From: Nocardioides abyssi
GTDB lineage: Bacteria > Actinomycetota > Actinomycetes > Propionibacteriales > Nocardioidaceae
Direction: 5' to 3'
Assembly (NCBI RefSeq): GCF_030412915.1
Contig: NZ_JAUHJR010000001.1
Location: 930,001 to 994,000, forward strand
Length of the DNA stretch: 64,000 bases
Every line of letters starts with the position of its first letter. Position 1 is the first letter of the stretch. The notes below the pieces were generated by a model. The model had not been told where the DNA came from, made no database searches, and worked only from the letters and a program-made list of their open reading frames with translations. Shown piece by piece: positions 46,000 through 56,009 of the stretch. The position numbers and the translations under genes were made by a program.

Positions 46000-46434
46000 T
46001 CAGCTGTCCGCGTGCTCGCCGACCCCGGGGAACATCTCGGGAGTTCCTCGGAAGGCGAGCCCGCGGACCGCTGTGCGGATGAGCACCTCGACCGCCCAGC
46101 GCCGCAGGTCGTCGACCGTGTGCCCCACGAGCGAGGCGTACGCCGCCGCGCAACCGGTCTCCAGCTCGAGCGCCCGGCGCTCGACGGCCGGCACCTCAGC
46201 CAGCCGCTCGGGCAGCGCGTAGGCCGGCAGTGCGGCCACCGGCTCGGCCCCCCGGTCGCGCAGCTCCCGGTCCAGCCGGTCGCGCTGGGCGCGGTGCTGG
46301 ACGTAGGAGTCCTGCAGGGCGGCGTAGAGCCCCGGCGCACCGGTCTGCGACGTCTGCGCCCCGAGCGCGCCGACCACGTGGAGCGCGGCGTGCTCGGCAG
46401 CGAGCGTCGCCTGGAGCGCGTCGAGCGCGGTCAC
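46000..46434 (-). CDS. DUF4439 ferritin-like protein
   Basis: 144 residues, mostly helical, with Glu and His spaced as in ferritin-like four-helix bundles: ATLAAEHAALHVVGALGA, QDSYVQHRAQRDRLDREL and ALELETGCAAAYASLVGHT. It fits the DUF4439 family, encoded beside proS and rimP in actinobacteria (compare Rv2844). Metal binding is likely, but no enzyme activity is known. Its start overlaps the stop of the lipoprotein gene upstream (ATGA). Confidence 0.82.
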   Translation of the reverse strand: MTALDALQATLAAEHAALHVVGALGAQTSQTGAPGLYAALQDSYVQHRAQRDRLDRELRDRGAEPVAALPAYALPERLAEVPAVERRALELETGCAAAYASLVGHTVDDLRRWAVEVLIRTAVRGLAFRGTPEMFPGVGEHADS

Positions 46435-46973
46435 CGGCCCGCCCCCGGCCGTCGGGGCAGCACGACGAGCTGCTGGGCGACCGCGGCCGCCATCGACGCG
46501 AGCAGCTGGGCCAGCTCGCCGCTGTCGGCGCGCACGGCCTGGTCGACCAGCCGCCGCTGGGCGGCGGCCGCCCGGCGGCGTACGAGCCCGAGGGCTGCGG
46601 CGGCGTCGGCCGTCGGGGGAGCCGACGGTCCCTGCTGCTCGCCCTCGAGCGCGGCGAGGTGCGTGACGTGCACCTGCTCGAGCGGGTCGAGGGCGTCGCG
46701 CAGGCGGGGGTGGCGCACCCGGACCGCAGCGACCAGCGCGAGGTCGGCGGCCAGCCCGGCCACCACCTCGTCGAGGAGCGCCTCGTCGGCCTGCGGGTCG
46801 GGCGCCGGGGTCGGCGAGGCAGCCGCAGAGGGGTCGTCGCCGGTCACCCGGTCGGCCAGGTCGCCCAGGTCCGGGGCCTCGCAGCCGGCCAGCGACCCGG
46901 CCACGAGGGGCACCAGGGTGACGGCGCCCACGCCGACGACGGCGCGTCGTGACGTGGGTGGCAGGGGAGGCAC
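46431..46973 (-). CDS. Tat-type lipoprotein with ferritin-like C-terminal helices
   Basis: 180 residues. SRRAVVGVGAVTLVPLVAGS followed by LAGC gives a twin-arginine signal with a lipobox Cys near residue 31. After a Ser/Pro-rich linker come helices with an HxxxLxxLE-type pattern (VHVTHLAALEGEQQ), similar in style to the adjacent DUF4439 protein. The pair is translationally coupled. I infer a membrane-anchored partner of the ferritin-like protein; function unknown. The GTG start is 6 bases after a TAGGGT box. Confidence 0.72.
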   Translation of the reverse strand: MPPLPPTSRRAVVGVGAVTLVPLVAGSLAGCEAPDLGDLADRVTGDDPSAAASPTPAPDPQADEALLDEVVAGLAADLALVAAVRVRHPRLRDALDPLEQVHVTHLAALEGEQQGPSAPPTADAAAALGLVRRRAAAAQRRLVDQAVRADSGELAQLLASMAAAVAQQLVVLPRRPGAGR

Positions 46974-46979
46974 GGCGTG

Positions 46980-46985
46980 ACCCTA
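46980..46985 (-). promoter_or_regulatory. -10 box of lipoprotein-DUF4439 pair
   Basis: TAGGGT on the minus strand, 6 bases before the GTG at 46973; leaderless type. Confidence 0.5.
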
Positions 46986-47061
46986 ACGTCCGTCCCGGCG
47001 CGGGCTATGGTGTCCGGACGCTGGGAACCGCAGGACAACAGAACAGGGAGGTCGCCCACCC

Positions 47062-47568
47062 GTGACCACAGGCAAGCAGGACGCCGTCCGGGACCGGATC
47101 GAGGAGGAGCTCCGCGACCCCCTGCTGGCGATGGGGCTCGACGTCGAGGCCGTCGAGATCACCCCCGCCGGCAAGCGCCGCGTGCTCCGGGTGGCCGTCG
47201 ACAAGGACGGCGGCGTCACCCTCGACGACGTCGCCGACGCCACCCGTGAGGTCGACCGGGTCCTCGAGGCCTCCGACGTCATGGGCGAGCACCCCTACAC
47301 CCTCGAGGTCACCTCCCGGGGCGTCGACCGCCCCCTCACGCTCCCGCGGCACTGGCGCCGCAACGTCACCCGGCTGGTCAAGGTCACCACGACCGCCGGG
47401 GAGACCCTCACCGGGCGCGTCACCTCCTCCGACGAGGAGGGCGCCGTCCTCGACGTCACCGGCCGCGAGCGGCGGGTGGCGTACGCCGACGTCGCCAAGG
47501 CGCTGGTGCAGGTCGAGTTCAACCGCAAGGCCGACCCCGACGAGGGTCCCGAGGAGGAGGAGTCCTGA
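47062..47568 (+). CDS. rimP: ribosome maturation factor RimP
   Basis: 168 residues. Needed for maturation of the 30S subunit. The N-terminal domain has [23 protein letters not shown] sequence and [19 protein letters not shown]; the C-terminal domain has [21 protein letters not shown] start with GGGAGG about 7 bases upstream. The stop shares a base with the nusA start (TGATG). First gene of rimP-nusA-ylxR-infB-rbfA-truB-ribF. Confidence 0.95.
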   Translation: MTTGKQDAVRDRIEEELRDPLLAMGLDVEAVEITPAGKRRVLRVAVDKDGGVTLDDVADATREVDRVLEASDVMGEHPYTLEVTSRGVDRPLTLPRHWRRNVTRLVKVTTTAGETLTGRVTSSDEEGAVLDVTGRERRVAYADVAKALVQVEFNRKADPDEGPEEEES

Positions 47569-48542
47569 TGGACATCGACCTGAGCATCCTGCGGATGCTG
47601 GAGCGCGAGAAGGAGATCTCCTTCGAGGTGCTCGTCGAGGCGATCGAGCAGGCCCTGCTCACGGCGTACCACAAGACGCCCGGGGCGCAGGAGCGTGCGC
47701 GCGTCGAGCTGGACCGCAAGTCCGGCCACGTGAGCGTGATGGCCGCCGAGCTCGACGACGACGGCAACCAGGTGGGGGAGTACGACGACACCCCGCAGGG
47801 CTTCGGCCGGATCGCCGCGACGACCGCGAAGCAGATCATGCTGCAGCGGCTGCGCGACGCCGAGGACGAGATCCGGTTCGGTGAGTTCTCCGGCAAGGAG
47901 GGCGACATCGTCTCCGGCGTCATCCAGCAGGGCCGCAACCCCGACGACGTCATGGTCGACCTCGGCAAGCTCGAGGCGCTGCTGCCCGTCAGCGAGAGGG
48001 TCCCGGGCGAGGACTACAGCCACGGCACGCGCATCAAGTGCCTGGTGGTCTCGGTGCGCAAGGGCATGCGCGGCCCGCAGATCACGCTGTCGCGCTCCCA
48101 CCCCAACCTGGTCAAGAAGCTCTTCGCGCTCGAGGTCCCCGAGATCGCCGACGGCACCGTCGAGATCGCCGCGATCGCCCGCGAGGCCGGCCACCGCACC
48201 AAGATCGCCGTCCACACCAGCGCCTCGGGGGTCAACCCCAAGGGTGCGTGCATCGGCCCGATGGGCCAGCGCGTGCGCAACGTGATGGCCGAGCTCAACG
48301 GCGAGAAGATCGACATCGTCGACTGGTCGGAGGACCCGGCGTCGATGGTGGCCAACGCGCTGTCCCCGGCCCGGGTGACCTCGGTCGAGGTCGTCGACGC
48401 CGCCGCCCGGTCCGCGCGGGTCGTGGTGCCGGACTTCCAGCTCTCGCTCGCCATCGGCAAGGAGGGGCAGAACGCCCGCCTCGCGGCCCGCCTCACCGGC
48501 TGGCGGATCGACATCCGGTCCGACGAGGGCGACGACGACTGA
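47568..48542 (+). CDS. nusA: transcription elongation/termination factor NusA
   Basis: 324 residues, the short actinobacterial form without the C-terminal acidic repeats of E. coli. The order is an N-terminal RNA-polymerase-binding domain ([20 protein letters not shown]), an S1 domain ([18 protein letters not shown]) and two KH domains ([40 protein letters not shown]). It pairs with RNA polymerase for pausing, termination and antitermination. It overlaps rimP by one base. Confidence 0.96.
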   Translation: MDIDLSILRMLEREKEISFEVLVEAIEQALLTAYHKTPGAQERARVELDRKSGHVSVMAAELDDDGNQVGEYDDTPQGFGRIAATTAKQIMLQRLRDAEDEIRFGEFSGKEGDIVSGVIQQGRNPDDVMVDLGKLEALLPVSERVPGEDYSHGTRIKCLVVSVRKGMRGPQITLSRSHPNLVKKLFALEVPEIADGTVEIAAIAREAGHRTKIAVHTSASGVNPKGACIGPMGQRVRNVMAELNGEKIDIVDWSEDPASMVANALSPARVTSVEVVDAAARSARVVVPDFQLSLAIGKEGQNARLAARLTGWRIDIRSDEGDDD

Positions 48543-48595
48543 GGTCCGCCCGGTCCGGAGCCCCCTGCCGGTTCGGGAATGGGCGGCCGACCCGG

Positions 48596-48601
48596 TAAGG
48601 T
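48596..48601 (+). promoter_or_regulatory. -10 box of ylxR
   Basis: TAAGGT, 8 bases before the GTG at 48610. Confidence 0.35.
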
Positions 48602-48609
48602 TGCCCCCA

Positions 48610-48948
48610 GTGGCTCGCTCTCCCCAGTCCTCCGCACGCCCGGACGACATCGACCCCTCGGGGCCGGTCCGGACCTGTGTGGGCTGTCGGAAGCGGGCCG
48701 CGAAGCGCGAGTTGTTGCGGGTGACCGCCGGCTCGGACGACGACGGCCGACCGGCCGTGCTGCCCGATCCGACAGCCACCGCTCCGGGGCGTGGTGCTCA
48801 CCTGCACCCCACCCAGGAGTGCTTCGACCTCGCGGTGCGCCGCAAGGCGTTCGGCCGGGCCCTGAGGACCAGCGGCACGTCCGGGCTCTCCAGCGCACCG
48901 CTGGCCGAGCACCTCGCTCGCACGCACGTCCGACCTGTCAACACCTGA
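48610..48948 (+). CDS. ylxR: YlxR-family nucleic-acid-binding protein
   Basis: 112 residues. The YlxR (DUF448) domain shows VRTCVGCRKRAAKRELLRV and later GRGAHLHPTQECFDLAVRR, with FGRALR near the end. It binds nucleoid or RNA and sits between nusA and infB in most bacteria, as here. GTG at 48610 is preferred over the TTG at 48601 because of the -10 box placement. The product is a small basic cytoplasmic protein. Confidence 0.88.
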   Translation: MARSPQSSARPDDIDPSGPVRTCVGCRKRAAKRELLRVTAGSDDDGRPAVLPDPTATAPGRGAHLHPTQECFDLAVRRKAFGRALRTSGTSGLSSAPLAEHLARTHVRPVNT

Positions 48949-49070
48949 TGCACACGACCAGGAACTGGAGCAGCAGCTCATGAGCACTCGATGAGTAACT
49001 CGCAATGAGTTTGCACAACCACCAACGGTCCTAGGACGCCGAGCGCGGGTCTGGGGCCAGAAGGAGAAAC

Positions 49071-51995
49071 GTGGCCAAGACCCGAGTTCACGAGCTCGCC
49101 AAGCAGTACGGCGTCGAGAGCAAGTTCGTTCTCGAGAAGCTCAAGGAGATGGGGGAGTTCGTCAAGTCGGCGAGCTCCACGGTGGAGCCCCCCGTCGAGA
49201 TGCGCTTCAAGAAGGAGTTCGGCGAGCAGCTGAAGGCTGCTGGCGGCTCCGCCCCCGCCGAGGCACCCGCTGAGAAGGCCGCTCCTGCGGCCCCCCGGGC
49301 GCCCCGCGCCCCCGAGGCCGCCCCGGCGGCCCCCGCCCCCTCGACCCCGGCCGAGGCGGCCCCGTCCGCCGAGCCGGTCGCGCAGCCCAGCTCCGAGCCG
49401 GGCCAGCCGACGGCCGAGCCGACCTCGCCCGCCAAGGCCACCCCCGGTGGCCCGCGTCCGGGTCCCCGTCCCGGTCCCGCGGCCAAGCCGGCCCCGGAGC
49501 CCGAGAAGGCTCCCGAGCCGACCAAGGTGCGCCCGCACGGCAAGCCCGCCCCGGGTGGTCCGGCCGCTCCTGCGGCTCCGGCCGCCTCCGCGTCCGACGC
49601 TCCGGCGGCCCCCAAGGCGCCGAGCCCGGCCCCGCGTCCGGTCGGTCGCCCCGGCGCCCCGCGCCCGGGCAACAACCCGTTCAGCTCCAACCAGGGCATG
49701 GGCCGTCGTCCCGCCCCGTCCGGCCCGCCTGCTGGCGGCGCTCCGGCCGGTGGTGCCGGCGCCGGTGCCGGTGACCAGCGTCCGCCGCGGCCCCCGGCCG
49801 CGCGCGACGGTGGCGCCCCGGGTCGTCCGGGCATGCCCCGTCCGAACCCGGCGATGATGCCGAAGTCCCCGGCCGCGTTCGGTGCCGGCCCCGGCGGTCG
49901 TCCCGGTGGTCCGGGTCGTCCCGGTGGTCCCGGTCGCCCCGGCGGTCCCGGTCGTCCGGGTGCGCCCGGTCGCGGTGGCCCCGGCGCTGGTGCCGGTGCT
50001 CCGGGTCGCCCCGGCGGCTTCGGTGGCGGCCGTCCCGGCGGCGGCAACCGTCCCGGCCAGCGCGGTCAGACCCAGGGTGCGTTCGGTCGCCCCGGTGGTC
50101 CGTCGCGTCGCGGTCGCAAGTCGAAGCGGGCGCGTCGTCAGGAGTTCGAGGCCATGCAGGCCCCGACGATCGGCGGCGTGCGCGTCCGGAAGGGCGACGG
50201 CGAGACCGTGCGCCTGGCCCGCGGCGCCTCGCTGACCGACTTCGCCGAGAAGATCGGTGTCGACGCCGCACAGCTGGTGCAGATGCTGTTCAGCCTCGGC
50301 GAGATGGTCACCGCGACCGAGTCGGTCAACGACGCGACGCTCGAGCTGCTCGGCGAGGAGCTCAACTACATCGTGCAGGTCGTCTCGCCCGAGGACGAGG
50401 ACCGCGAGCTGCTCGAGTCCTTCGACCTCGAGTTCGGTGAGGACGAGGGCGACGAGGCCGACCTGGTCGTGCGACCCCCGGTCGTCACGGTCATGGGTCA
50501 CGTCGACCACGGCAAGACCAAGCTCCTCGACGCGCTGCGCAACGCCAACGTCGTCGACAAGGAGGCCGGTGGCATCACCCAGCACATCGGTGCCTACCAG
50601 GTCGGTGCCGAGGTCGACGGCGAGCAGCGCCGGATCACCCTCATCGACACCCCGGGTCACGAGGCGTTCACCGCCATGCGTGCCCGTGGTGCCCAGGCCA
50701 CCGACATCGCGATCCTCGTGGTCGCGGCCGACGACGGCGTCATGCCGCAGACGGTCGAGGCGCTCAACCACGCCAAGGCCGCCGGCGTCCCGATCGTGGT
50801 CGCGGTCAACAAGGTCGACAAGCCGGAGGCGGACCCGACGAAGGTCCGTGGCCAGCTGACCGAGTACGGCCTGGTCCCCGAGGAGTACGGCGGCGACGCG
50901 ATGTTCGTCGACGTGTCGGCGAAGTCGGGCCTCAACCTCGAGAGCCTCCTCGAGGCGGTCGTCCTGACCGCGGACGCCTCGCTGGACCTGCGGGCGAACC
51001 CGAACCAGGACGCCCAGGGCCTCGTGGTCGAGGCGCACCTGGACCGCGGTCGCGGTCCGGTCGCCACCGTCCTGGTCCAGCGCGGCACGCTGCGCGTGGG
51101 CGACTCGATCGTCGCCGGTCCGGCCCACGGCCGTGTCCGCGCGATGCTCGACGAGCACGGCAACGAGCTCACCGAGGCCACCCCGGCGCGTCCGGCGATG
51201 GTCCTGGGTCTCTCCGCCGTGCCGGGTGCGGGCCAGAACTTCCTGGTCGTCGAGGACGACCGGATGGCTCGCCAGATCGCCGAGAAGCGCGAGGCCCGCG
51301 AGCGGGCGGCCATGCAGGCCAAGCGCCGCGTCCGCCGCACGCTCGAGGACTTCATGGCCTCGATGGAGAAGGGCAAGAGCCAGGAGCTCAACCTGATCCT
51401 CAAGGGCGACGTGTCCGGTTCGGTCGAGGCCCTCGAGGACTCGCTGTCCCAGATCGACGTCGGCGACGAGGTCACCCTGCGCGTCATCGACCGCGGTGTC
51501 GGTGCGATCACCGAGACCAACGTCGACCTGGCCGCCGCCTCCGACGCCATCATCATCGGCTTCAACGTCCGCCCGCAGGGCAAGGCGACCGAGATGGCGG
51601 ACAAGGAAGGTGTCGAGATCCGCTACTACTCGGTCATCTACCAGGCGATCGAGGAGATCGAGGCGGCGCTCAAGGGCATGCTCAAGCCCGAGTACGAGGA
51701 GTCGACCCTGGGCCAGGCGGAGATCCGTGCGATCTTCCGCTCGTCCAAGATCGGCAACATCGCGGGCTGCATGGTCACCTCCGGCACCATCCGCCGCAAC
51801 GCCAAGGTGCGCGTCATCCGTGACGGCTCCGTGGTGGCCGACAACCTCGACCTCGCGTCGCTCAAGCGCGAGAGGGACGACGCGTCCGAGGTCCGCGAGG
51901 GCTTCGAGTGCGGTCTGGTCCTGCGCAACTTCCAGGACATCAAGGAAGGCGACGTCGTCGAGGCGTTCGAGATGCGGGAGATCCCCCGGGCCTGA
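49071..51995 (+). CDS. infB: translation initiation factor IF-2
   Basis: 974 residues. GTPase that brings initiator tRNA to the 30S subunit. The N-terminal IF2 subdomain ([20 protein letters not shown]) is followed by a low-complexity Pro/Ala then Gly/Arg/Pro-rich region (about 65-360) with repeated PGGPGRPGG units. The G domain has [16 protein letters not shown] and NKVDKPEA. C-terminal domains are intact ([20 protein letters not shown]). GTG start with AGAAGGAG upstream. A strong terminator follows. Confidence 0.97.
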   Translation: MAKTRVHELAKQYGVESKFVLEKLKEMGEFVKSASSTVEPPVEMRFKKEFGEQLKAAGGSAPAEAPAEKAAPAAPRAPRAPEAAPAAPAPSTPAEAAPSAEPVAQPSSEPGQPTAEPTSPAKATPGGPRPGPRPGPAAKPAPEPEKAPEPTKVRPHGKPAPGGPAAPAAPAASASDAPAAPKAPSPAPRPVGRPGAPRPGNNPFSSNQGMGRRPAPSGPPAGGAPAGGAGAGAGDQRPPRPPAARDGGAPGRPGMPRPNPAMMPKSPAAFGAGPGGRPGGPGRPGGPGRPGGPGRPGAPGRGGPGAGAGAPGRPGGFGGGRPGGGNRPGQRGQTQGAFGRPGGPSRRGRKSKRARRQEFEAMQAPTIGGVRVRKGDGETVRLARGASLTDFAEKIGVDAAQLVQMLFSLGEMVTATESVNDATLELLGEELNYIVQVVSPEDEDRELLESFDLEFGEDEGDEADLVVRPPVVTVMGHVDHGKTKLLDALRNANVVDKEAGGITQHIGAYQVGAEVDGEQRRITLIDTPGHEAFTAMRARGAQATDIAILVVAADDGVMPQTVEALNHAKAAGVPIVVAVNKVDKPEADPTKVRGQLTEYGLVPEEYGGDAMFVDVSAKSGLNLESLLEAVVLTADASLDLRANPNQDAQGLVVEAHLDRGRGPVATVLVQRGTLRVGDSIVAGPAHGRVRAMLDEHGNELTEATPARPAMVLGLSAVPGAGQNFLVVEDDRMARQIAEKREARERAAMQAKRRVRRTLEDFMASMEKGKSQELNLILKGDVSGSVEALEDSLSQIDVGDEVTLRVIDRGVGAITETNVDLAAASDAIIIGFNVRPQGKATEMADKEGVEIRYYSVIYQAIEEIEAALKGMLKPEYEESTLGQAEIRAIFRSSKIGNIAGCMVTSGTIRRNAKVRVIRDGSVVADNLDLASLKRERDDASEVREGFECGLVLRNFQDIKEGDVVEAFEMREIPRA

Positions 51996-52004
51996 TGGCC
52001 TCCA

Positions 52005-52041
52005 GACGCTGCCGGGCCGCCATGGGTGGCCCGGCAGCGTC
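52005..52041 (+). terminator. terminator after infB
   Basis: GACGCTGCCGGGCC pairs perfectly (14 bases) with GGCCCGGCAGCGTC around a 9-base loop, just after the infB stop. Confidence 0.8.
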
Positions 52042-52091
52042 GTCTCCGGCCGTGGACGTCGCGGCCGGCCCAGCGTGTAAAGGTAGGAAGC

Positions 52092-52622
52092 ATGAGCAGT
52101 CCCCGGGTGCGCAAGATCGCCGACCGGATCCAGGTCCTCGTGGCCGAGATGCTCGAGCGGCGGATCAAGGACCCGCGGCTCGGGTTCGTCACCGTCACCG
52201 ACGTCCGCGTCTCCGGTGACACCCAGCAGGCCACGATCTTCTACACCGTGCTCGCCGGCACCGGCGAGGGCGCGCAGGACGACGAGACCGCGCTGGCCGG
52301 CACCGCCGCGGCGCTGGAGTCGGCCAAGGGGCTCATCCGCTCCGAGGTCGGCAAGCAGCTCGGCATGCGCCACGTGCCGACGCTGACCTTCGTCGCCGAC
52401 GCGCTGCCGGAGTCGGCCCGGCACCTCGACGAGGTCCTGGCCCGTGCCAAGGCGCTCGACGAGGAGGTCGCGGCCCGCCGGATCGAGGCGTACGCCGGCG
52501 AACCGGATCCCTACAAGAAGCCCCGCGACGCCGAGGAGGAGGCGGCCGAGGAGGCCGCCGCGGCCGCCGACCCGGCCGCGCCGGCAGAGCCGCTCGACCC
52601 CACCGACCCGGACGAGGTGTGA
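52092..52622 (+). CDS. rbfA: ribosome-binding factor A
   Basis: 176 residues. KH-fold 30S maturation factor: [35 protein letters not shown] and [23 protein letters not shown] text ([19 protein letters not shown]). A C-terminal acidic Ala/Glu tail (about 140-176) extends the usual 120-130 residues. AGGTAGGAAG before the ATG is the ribosome-binding site. It overlaps truB by GTGA. The nrnA-type phosphoesterase gene that often follows rbfA is absent. Confidence 0.95.
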   Translation: MSSPRVRKIADRIQVLVAEMLERRIKDPRLGFVTVTDVRVSGDTQQATIFYTVLAGTGEGAQDDETALAGTAAALESAKGLIRSEVGKQLGMRHVPTLTFVADALPESARHLDEVLARAKALDEEVAARRIEAYAGEPDPYKKPRDAEEEAAEEAAAAADPAAPAEPLDPTDPDEV

Positions 52623-53515
52623 CCGCACCCGCCCGCGCCGCGGTGCGGCCGGGGCTGGTCGTCGTCGACAAGGCCGGTGGCATGACGTCCCACGACGTCG
52701 TGGCGCGGGTGCGGCGCCTGGTCGGGACGCGCAAGGTCGGCCACGCCGGCACGCTCGACCCGATGGCGACGGGCGTGCTCGTGCTGGGCGTCGACCGGGC
52801 GACCCGGCTGCTGGGCCACCTGATGCTCACCGACAAGGGCTACGACGCCACGATCCGGCTCGGGGTCGCGACGACCACCGACGACGCCGAGGGCGAGGTC
52901 ACCGCGACCACCTCGGCCGTGGGGCTCGACGAGGCGACCGTGCGCGCGGTGCTCGGCGAGTTCGTCGGCGACCTCCAGCAGGTGCCGACCGCCGTCTCGG
53001 CGATCAAGGTCGACGGCAAGCGCGCCTACCAGCGCGTCCGCGACGGCGAGCAGGTGGAGCTCCAGCCGCGTGCGGTCACCGTCCACGAGCTGGTCGTGCA
53101 CGAGGTGCGGCACGAGGGCGACACCGTCGACGTCGACGTGAGCCTGCGCTGCACCAGCGGCACCTACGTCCGGGCGATCGCCCGCGACGCCGGCGCCCGG
53201 CTCGGCGTCGGCGGGCACCTGACCGCGCTGCGGCGTACTGCCGTCGGCCCCTACGGCCTCGACGTCGCGCGCACGCTCGACCAGCTCGCGGACGACGTCG
53301 TCGCGGGCGGGGTAGTGCTCCCCATCGCCGAGGCCGCCCGCGCGGCGTTCCCCGCCCGGGACCTCGACGAGCAGGCCGCCGCCGACGTGCGGGTCGGGCG
53401 CAGCCTCGACCTCGAGCTCGCCGGCACCACCGCGGTCTTCGCGCCGTCGGGGGAGTTCCTCGCGCTCTACGAGCCGCGCGGCCCCGTCGCCCGCCCCGTC
53501 GCGGTCTTCGTCTGA
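52619..53515 (+). CDS. truB: tRNA pseudouridine-55 synthase TruB
   Basis: 298 residues. Makes the universal pseudouridine 55 in the T-loop of tRNAs. [20 protein letters not shown] near the start, catalytic Asp in [35 protein letters not shown], and [16 protein letters not shown]. The C-terminal PUA-like region ends in FLALYEPRG. The GTG overlaps rbfA; a hairpin follows the stop. Confidence 0.96.
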   Translation: MTAPARAAVRPGLVVVDKAGGMTSHDVVARVRRLVGTRKVGHAGTLDPMATGVLVLGVDRATRLLGHLMLTDKGYDATIRLGVATTTDDAEGEVTATTSAVGLDEATVRAVLGEFVGDLQQVPTAVSAIKVDGKRAYQRVRDGEQVELQPRAVTVHELVVHEVRHEGDTVDVDVSLRCTSGTYVRAIARDAGARLGVGGHLTALRRTAVGPYGLDVARTLDQLADDVVAGGVVLPIAEAARAAFPARDLDEQAAADVRVGRSLDLELAGTTAVFAPSGEFLALYEPRGPVARPVAVFV

Positions 53516-53521
53516 CCGACG

Positions 53522-53547
53522 CCCCCGCCTGCGACGACCGGCGGGGG
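53522..53547 (+). terminator. hairpin between truB and ribF
   Basis: CCCCCGCC and GGCGGGGG, 8-base arms with a 10-base loop, immediately before the ribF -10 box. Confidence 0.6.
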
Positions 53548-53556
53548 ACCACCGTC

Positions 53557-53562
53557 TAGGGT
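53557..53562 (+). promoter_or_regulatory. -10 box of ribF
   Basis: TAGGGT, 6 bases before the GTG at 53569, no ribosome-binding site; leaderless type. Confidence 0.5.
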
Positions 53563-53568
53563 TCCTCC

Positions 53569-54519
53569 GTGCAGATCTGGCGCTCGCTCGATGAGGTCCC
53601 CGGCGACCTCGGTCGCACCGTGGTGGTGATCGGGAACTTCGACGGCGTCCACCTCGGCCACCGTCGGGTGCTCGCCCGGGCGCACGAGATCGCCGGCGAG
53701 CTCGGCGGCACCGAGGGTGCGCTGCCCGTCGTGGCGGTGACCTTCGACCCGCACCCGATGGCGGTGCTGCGCCCCGAGCACGCCCCGACGACGCTGACCA
53801 CCGTCGACATGCGCGCCGACCTGCTCGGCGAGGCCGGCGCCGACGGCGTCCTGGCCGTGCCCTTCGACCGCTCGGTGGCGGCCTGGAGCCCGGAGGAGTT
53901 CGTGCAGCGGGTCGTCGTCGACGCGCTGCACGCCCGCGCGGTGGTCGTCGGCGCGAACTTCCGCTTCGGCAGCCGCGCCGCCGGCGACGTCGCCACCCTG
54001 GCCGAGGCCGGCCGGGCCCACGACTTCACCGCCGAGGGGATCCCGCTCGACGGTGGCCCGATGGTCTGGTCCTCCACCTACGTCCGCACCTGCCTGGCCG
54101 CCGGCGACGTCGCCGGCGCCGCCGAGGCGCTGGGCCGGCCCTACGCCGTGCGTGGCGAAGTCGTCCGCGGCGACCAGCGCGGCCGCGAGCTGGGCTACCC
54201 GACGGCCAACGTGCCGACCACCGGCCTGCTCGCCGCCCCCGCCGACGGCGTGTACGCCGGGTGGTTGCGGCGGCTCGACACCGGGGAGACCTACCCGGCC
54301 GCGATCTCGGTCGGGACCAACCCGACCTTCGACGGGGTGCGCGAGCGTCGCGTCGAGAGCTACGTGCTCGACCGCACCGACCTCGACCTCTACGGCGTCG
54401 AGGTCGAGGTGTCCTTCGTCGACCGGCTGCGCGGGATGACCGCGTTCGAGTCCGTCGAGGCGCTCGTCGCCCAGATGGAGGACGACGTGCGACGCGCCCG
54501 CGAGCTGCTGGTCCCGTGA
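53569..54519 (+). CDS. ribF: bifunctional riboflavin kinase/FAD synthetase
   Basis: 316 residues. The N-terminal FAD synthetase domain has VVIGNFDGVHLGHRRVL and FDPHPMAVLRPE; the C-terminal riboflavin kinase domain has GRELGYPTANVP and AAISVGTNPTFDG, with Glu near SYVLDRTDLDLYG. It makes FMN and then FAD from riboflavin and ATP. No FMN riboswitch is visible in the 53 bases upstream. It lies between truB and rpsO, as in mycobacteria. Confidence 0.95.
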   Translation: MQIWRSLDEVPGDLGRTVVVIGNFDGVHLGHRRVLARAHEIAGELGGTEGALPVVAVTFDPHPMAVLRPEHAPTTLTTVDMRADLLGEAGADGVLAVPFDRSVAAWSPEEFVQRVVVDALHARAVVVGANFRFGSRAAGDVATLAEAGRAHDFTAEGIPLDGGPMVWSSTYVRTCLAAGDVAGAAEALGRPYAVRGEVVRGDQRGRELGYPTANVPTTGLLAAPADGVYAGWLRRLDTGETYPAAISVGTNPTFDGVRERRVESYVLDRTDLDLYGVEVEVSFVDRLRGMTAFESVEALVAQMEDDVRRARELLVP

Positions 54520-54544
54520 GCCCGCGTCCCCCGAGCCTGCTCCG

Positions 54545-55570
54545 ATGAGCGTGGGCCCCACCCGCGACGGCCGGGCCGCCGCGGCGGACCCGCTGCGCGC
54601 GACCGAGTCGTGGTTCCTCCACCACGGGCTGGCCTACTTCGTCCCCGACGAGCGCCGGCGGGCCCGCGAGGCGCTGCGCCCCCGGCGGTTCCTGCCGCTG
54701 GCGGTGCTGACCGTGCTGGTCGCGCTGGCCGGGGGAGTCGCGGTCGCCTGGCTGTCGGACCAGGTGACGGCGGCCCCCGCGCTGCTGCTGACGGTCGGCG
54801 TGCTCGGCGCGACGGCGTACGCCCTGACCTCGCTGCGGACCCGCCCGATCGTGGTGTGGGCGCTGCGCCGCGGGCTGGGCAGCCTGCGCACGCTGCTGCC
54901 GATGATGAGCCGGGCGCTGCCGCTGCTGCTGCTCTTCGTGATGTTCCTCTTCGTCAACGCCGAGGCCTGGCAGCTCGCGGCGAGCCTGTCGACCGGCACC
55001 CTCTGGCTCGTCGTGCTGCTCTTCAGCCTGCTCGCGGTCGCCTTCCTGCTGGTCCGGCTGCCCGAGGAGGTCGACCGCACCGACGACGACGTCGACGACG
55101 ACTTCCTGCTGCGCGCCTGCGCCGGCACGCCGTTGGAGCAGGAGTGCCGCGCGCTGGTCGACGACCCCACCGCCGACCCGGCGGCGCACGCCACGGTCGC
55201 GGGCTTCGAGCGGTGGAACCTCGTGCTCGTCCTCGTCGTCATCCAGGCCGTGCAGGTGCTGCTGCTCGCCGCGACGGTGCTGGTCTTCTTCCTGGTCTTC
55301 GGCGGCCTGGTGATGGACATCGAGGTGCAGTACGCCTGGACCGGCCTGCCCGAGGGCGCGATCCGCAACCTGCCCTACCTCGACCAGGTCTCGGTGCCGC
55401 TCTTCCAGGTCTCGCTGTTCCTCGCCGCCTTCTCCAACCTCTACCTGACCGTCTCCACGGTCACCGACGAGACCTACCGCGAGCAGTTCTTCGGCAGCGT
55501 GCTGCGCGAGATGGAGCGGGCCGTCGGCGTCCGCGCGGTCTACCTCGCCCTGCGCGAGCGCCGGGCCTGA
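54545..55570 (+). CDS. multi-pass membrane protein of unknown function
   Basis: 341 residues with about six hydrophobic segments (two near 50-95, two near 120-170, one near 230-255, one near 285-305). An acidic loop RTDDDVDDDF lies near 180. The first 25 residues include DPLRATESWFLHHGLAYFVP. I do not recognise the family. It follows ribF by 25 bases on the same strand. Confidence 0.75.
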   Translation: MSVGPTRDGRAAAADPLRATESWFLHHGLAYFVPDERRRAREALRPRRFLPLAVLTVLVALAGGVAVAWLSDQVTAAPALLLTVGVLGATAYALTSLRTRPIVVWALRRGLGSLRTLLPMMSRALPLLLLFVMFLFVNAEAWQLAASLSTGTLWLVVLLFSLLAVAFLLVRLPEEVDRTDDDVDDDFLLRACAGTPLEQECRALVDDPTADPAAHATVAGFERWNLVLVLVVIQAVQVLLLAATVLVFFLVFGGLVMDIEVQYAWTGLPEGAIRNLPYLDQVSVPLFQVSLFLAAFSNLYLTVSTVTDETYREQFFGSVLREMERAVGVRAVYLALRERRA

Positions 55571-55681
55571 CCGGGCACGGCTGGACCAGGGGACCGGCTC
55601 CGGTTTCCCCACCTGCGCGGACGGGCACCGGGTCCCTCGACCTGACGTCACCCCTGCGACGTCACCTGAGAAAGGACAGCC

Positions 55682-55927
55682 ATGGGCTACGGACTCGGAG
55701 TCTTCCTCCTCGTCGTCGGACTCATCCTCGCGCTCGCCGTCGAGGACGCCATCAGCGGCGTCGACCTCACGATGGTCGGCTGGATCATGACGATCGGCGG
55801 GATCCTCGTGCTCGTCCTGACCGCCGTCACGCTCAACAGTCGGCGCGCCCGCGGCGGCGCGGTCTCCACGACCACGCACGCCGACGGCTCGCAGACCGTG
55901 CAGCGCCAGGAGCCGCCGGCGGTCTGA
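55682..55927 (+). CDS. DUF6458-type small membrane protein
   Basis: 81 residues. Two hydrophobic segments: GYGLGVFLLVVGLILALAV at the start and GWIMTIGGILVLVLTAVTL after a short loop, then a polar C-terminal tail. This two-helix arrangement is common in actinobacterial DUF6458 proteins of unknown function. GAGAAAGGACAG gives a ribosome-binding site before the ATG at 55682. A terminator and the rpsO promoter follow. Confidence 0.8.
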   Translation: MGYGLGVFLLVVGLILALAVEDAISGVDLTMVGWIMTIGGILVLVLTAVTLNSRRARGGAVSTTTHADGSQTVQRQEPPAV

Positions 55928-55970
55928 GCGGGACCCGGCACCACCCACCAGCACCCAGCACGAGCTACGG

Positions 55971-56002
55971 ACCACCCGGTCGGCCCCCGCCGACCGGGTG
56001 GT
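55971..56002 (+). terminator. terminator before rpsO
   Basis: ACCACCCGGTCGGC and GCCGACCGGGTGGT, perfect 14-base arms with a CCCC loop, followed by CCTGGTTTT. Confidence 0.85.
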
Positions 56003-56009
56003 CCTGGTT

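Noticed and set aside
47568..48542. NusA lacking C-terminal repeats as a truncation
   Set aside because: About 325 residues is normal for actinobacterial NusA; S1 and both KH domains are complete.
48958..49015. Three ATGAG copies in the ylxR-infB gap, perhaps a coupling or small ORF signal
   Set aside because: No ribosome-binding site or sustained frame follows them; infB has its own clear start signals at 49071.
49880..50060. Repetitive Gly/Arg/Pro stretch in infB as a possible insertion
   Set aside because: Low-complexity N-terminal extensions of this type are usual in actinobacterial IF-2.
48978..52628. Very long open frame on the minus strand opposite infB
   Set aside because: It mirrors the infB codon bias (third-position GC leaves the antisense frame open), shows no protein family features and overlaps three certain genes.
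53516..53568. FMN riboswitch before ribF
   Set aside because: Only 53 bases, taken up by a terminator and a leaderless promoter; no room for the aptamer.
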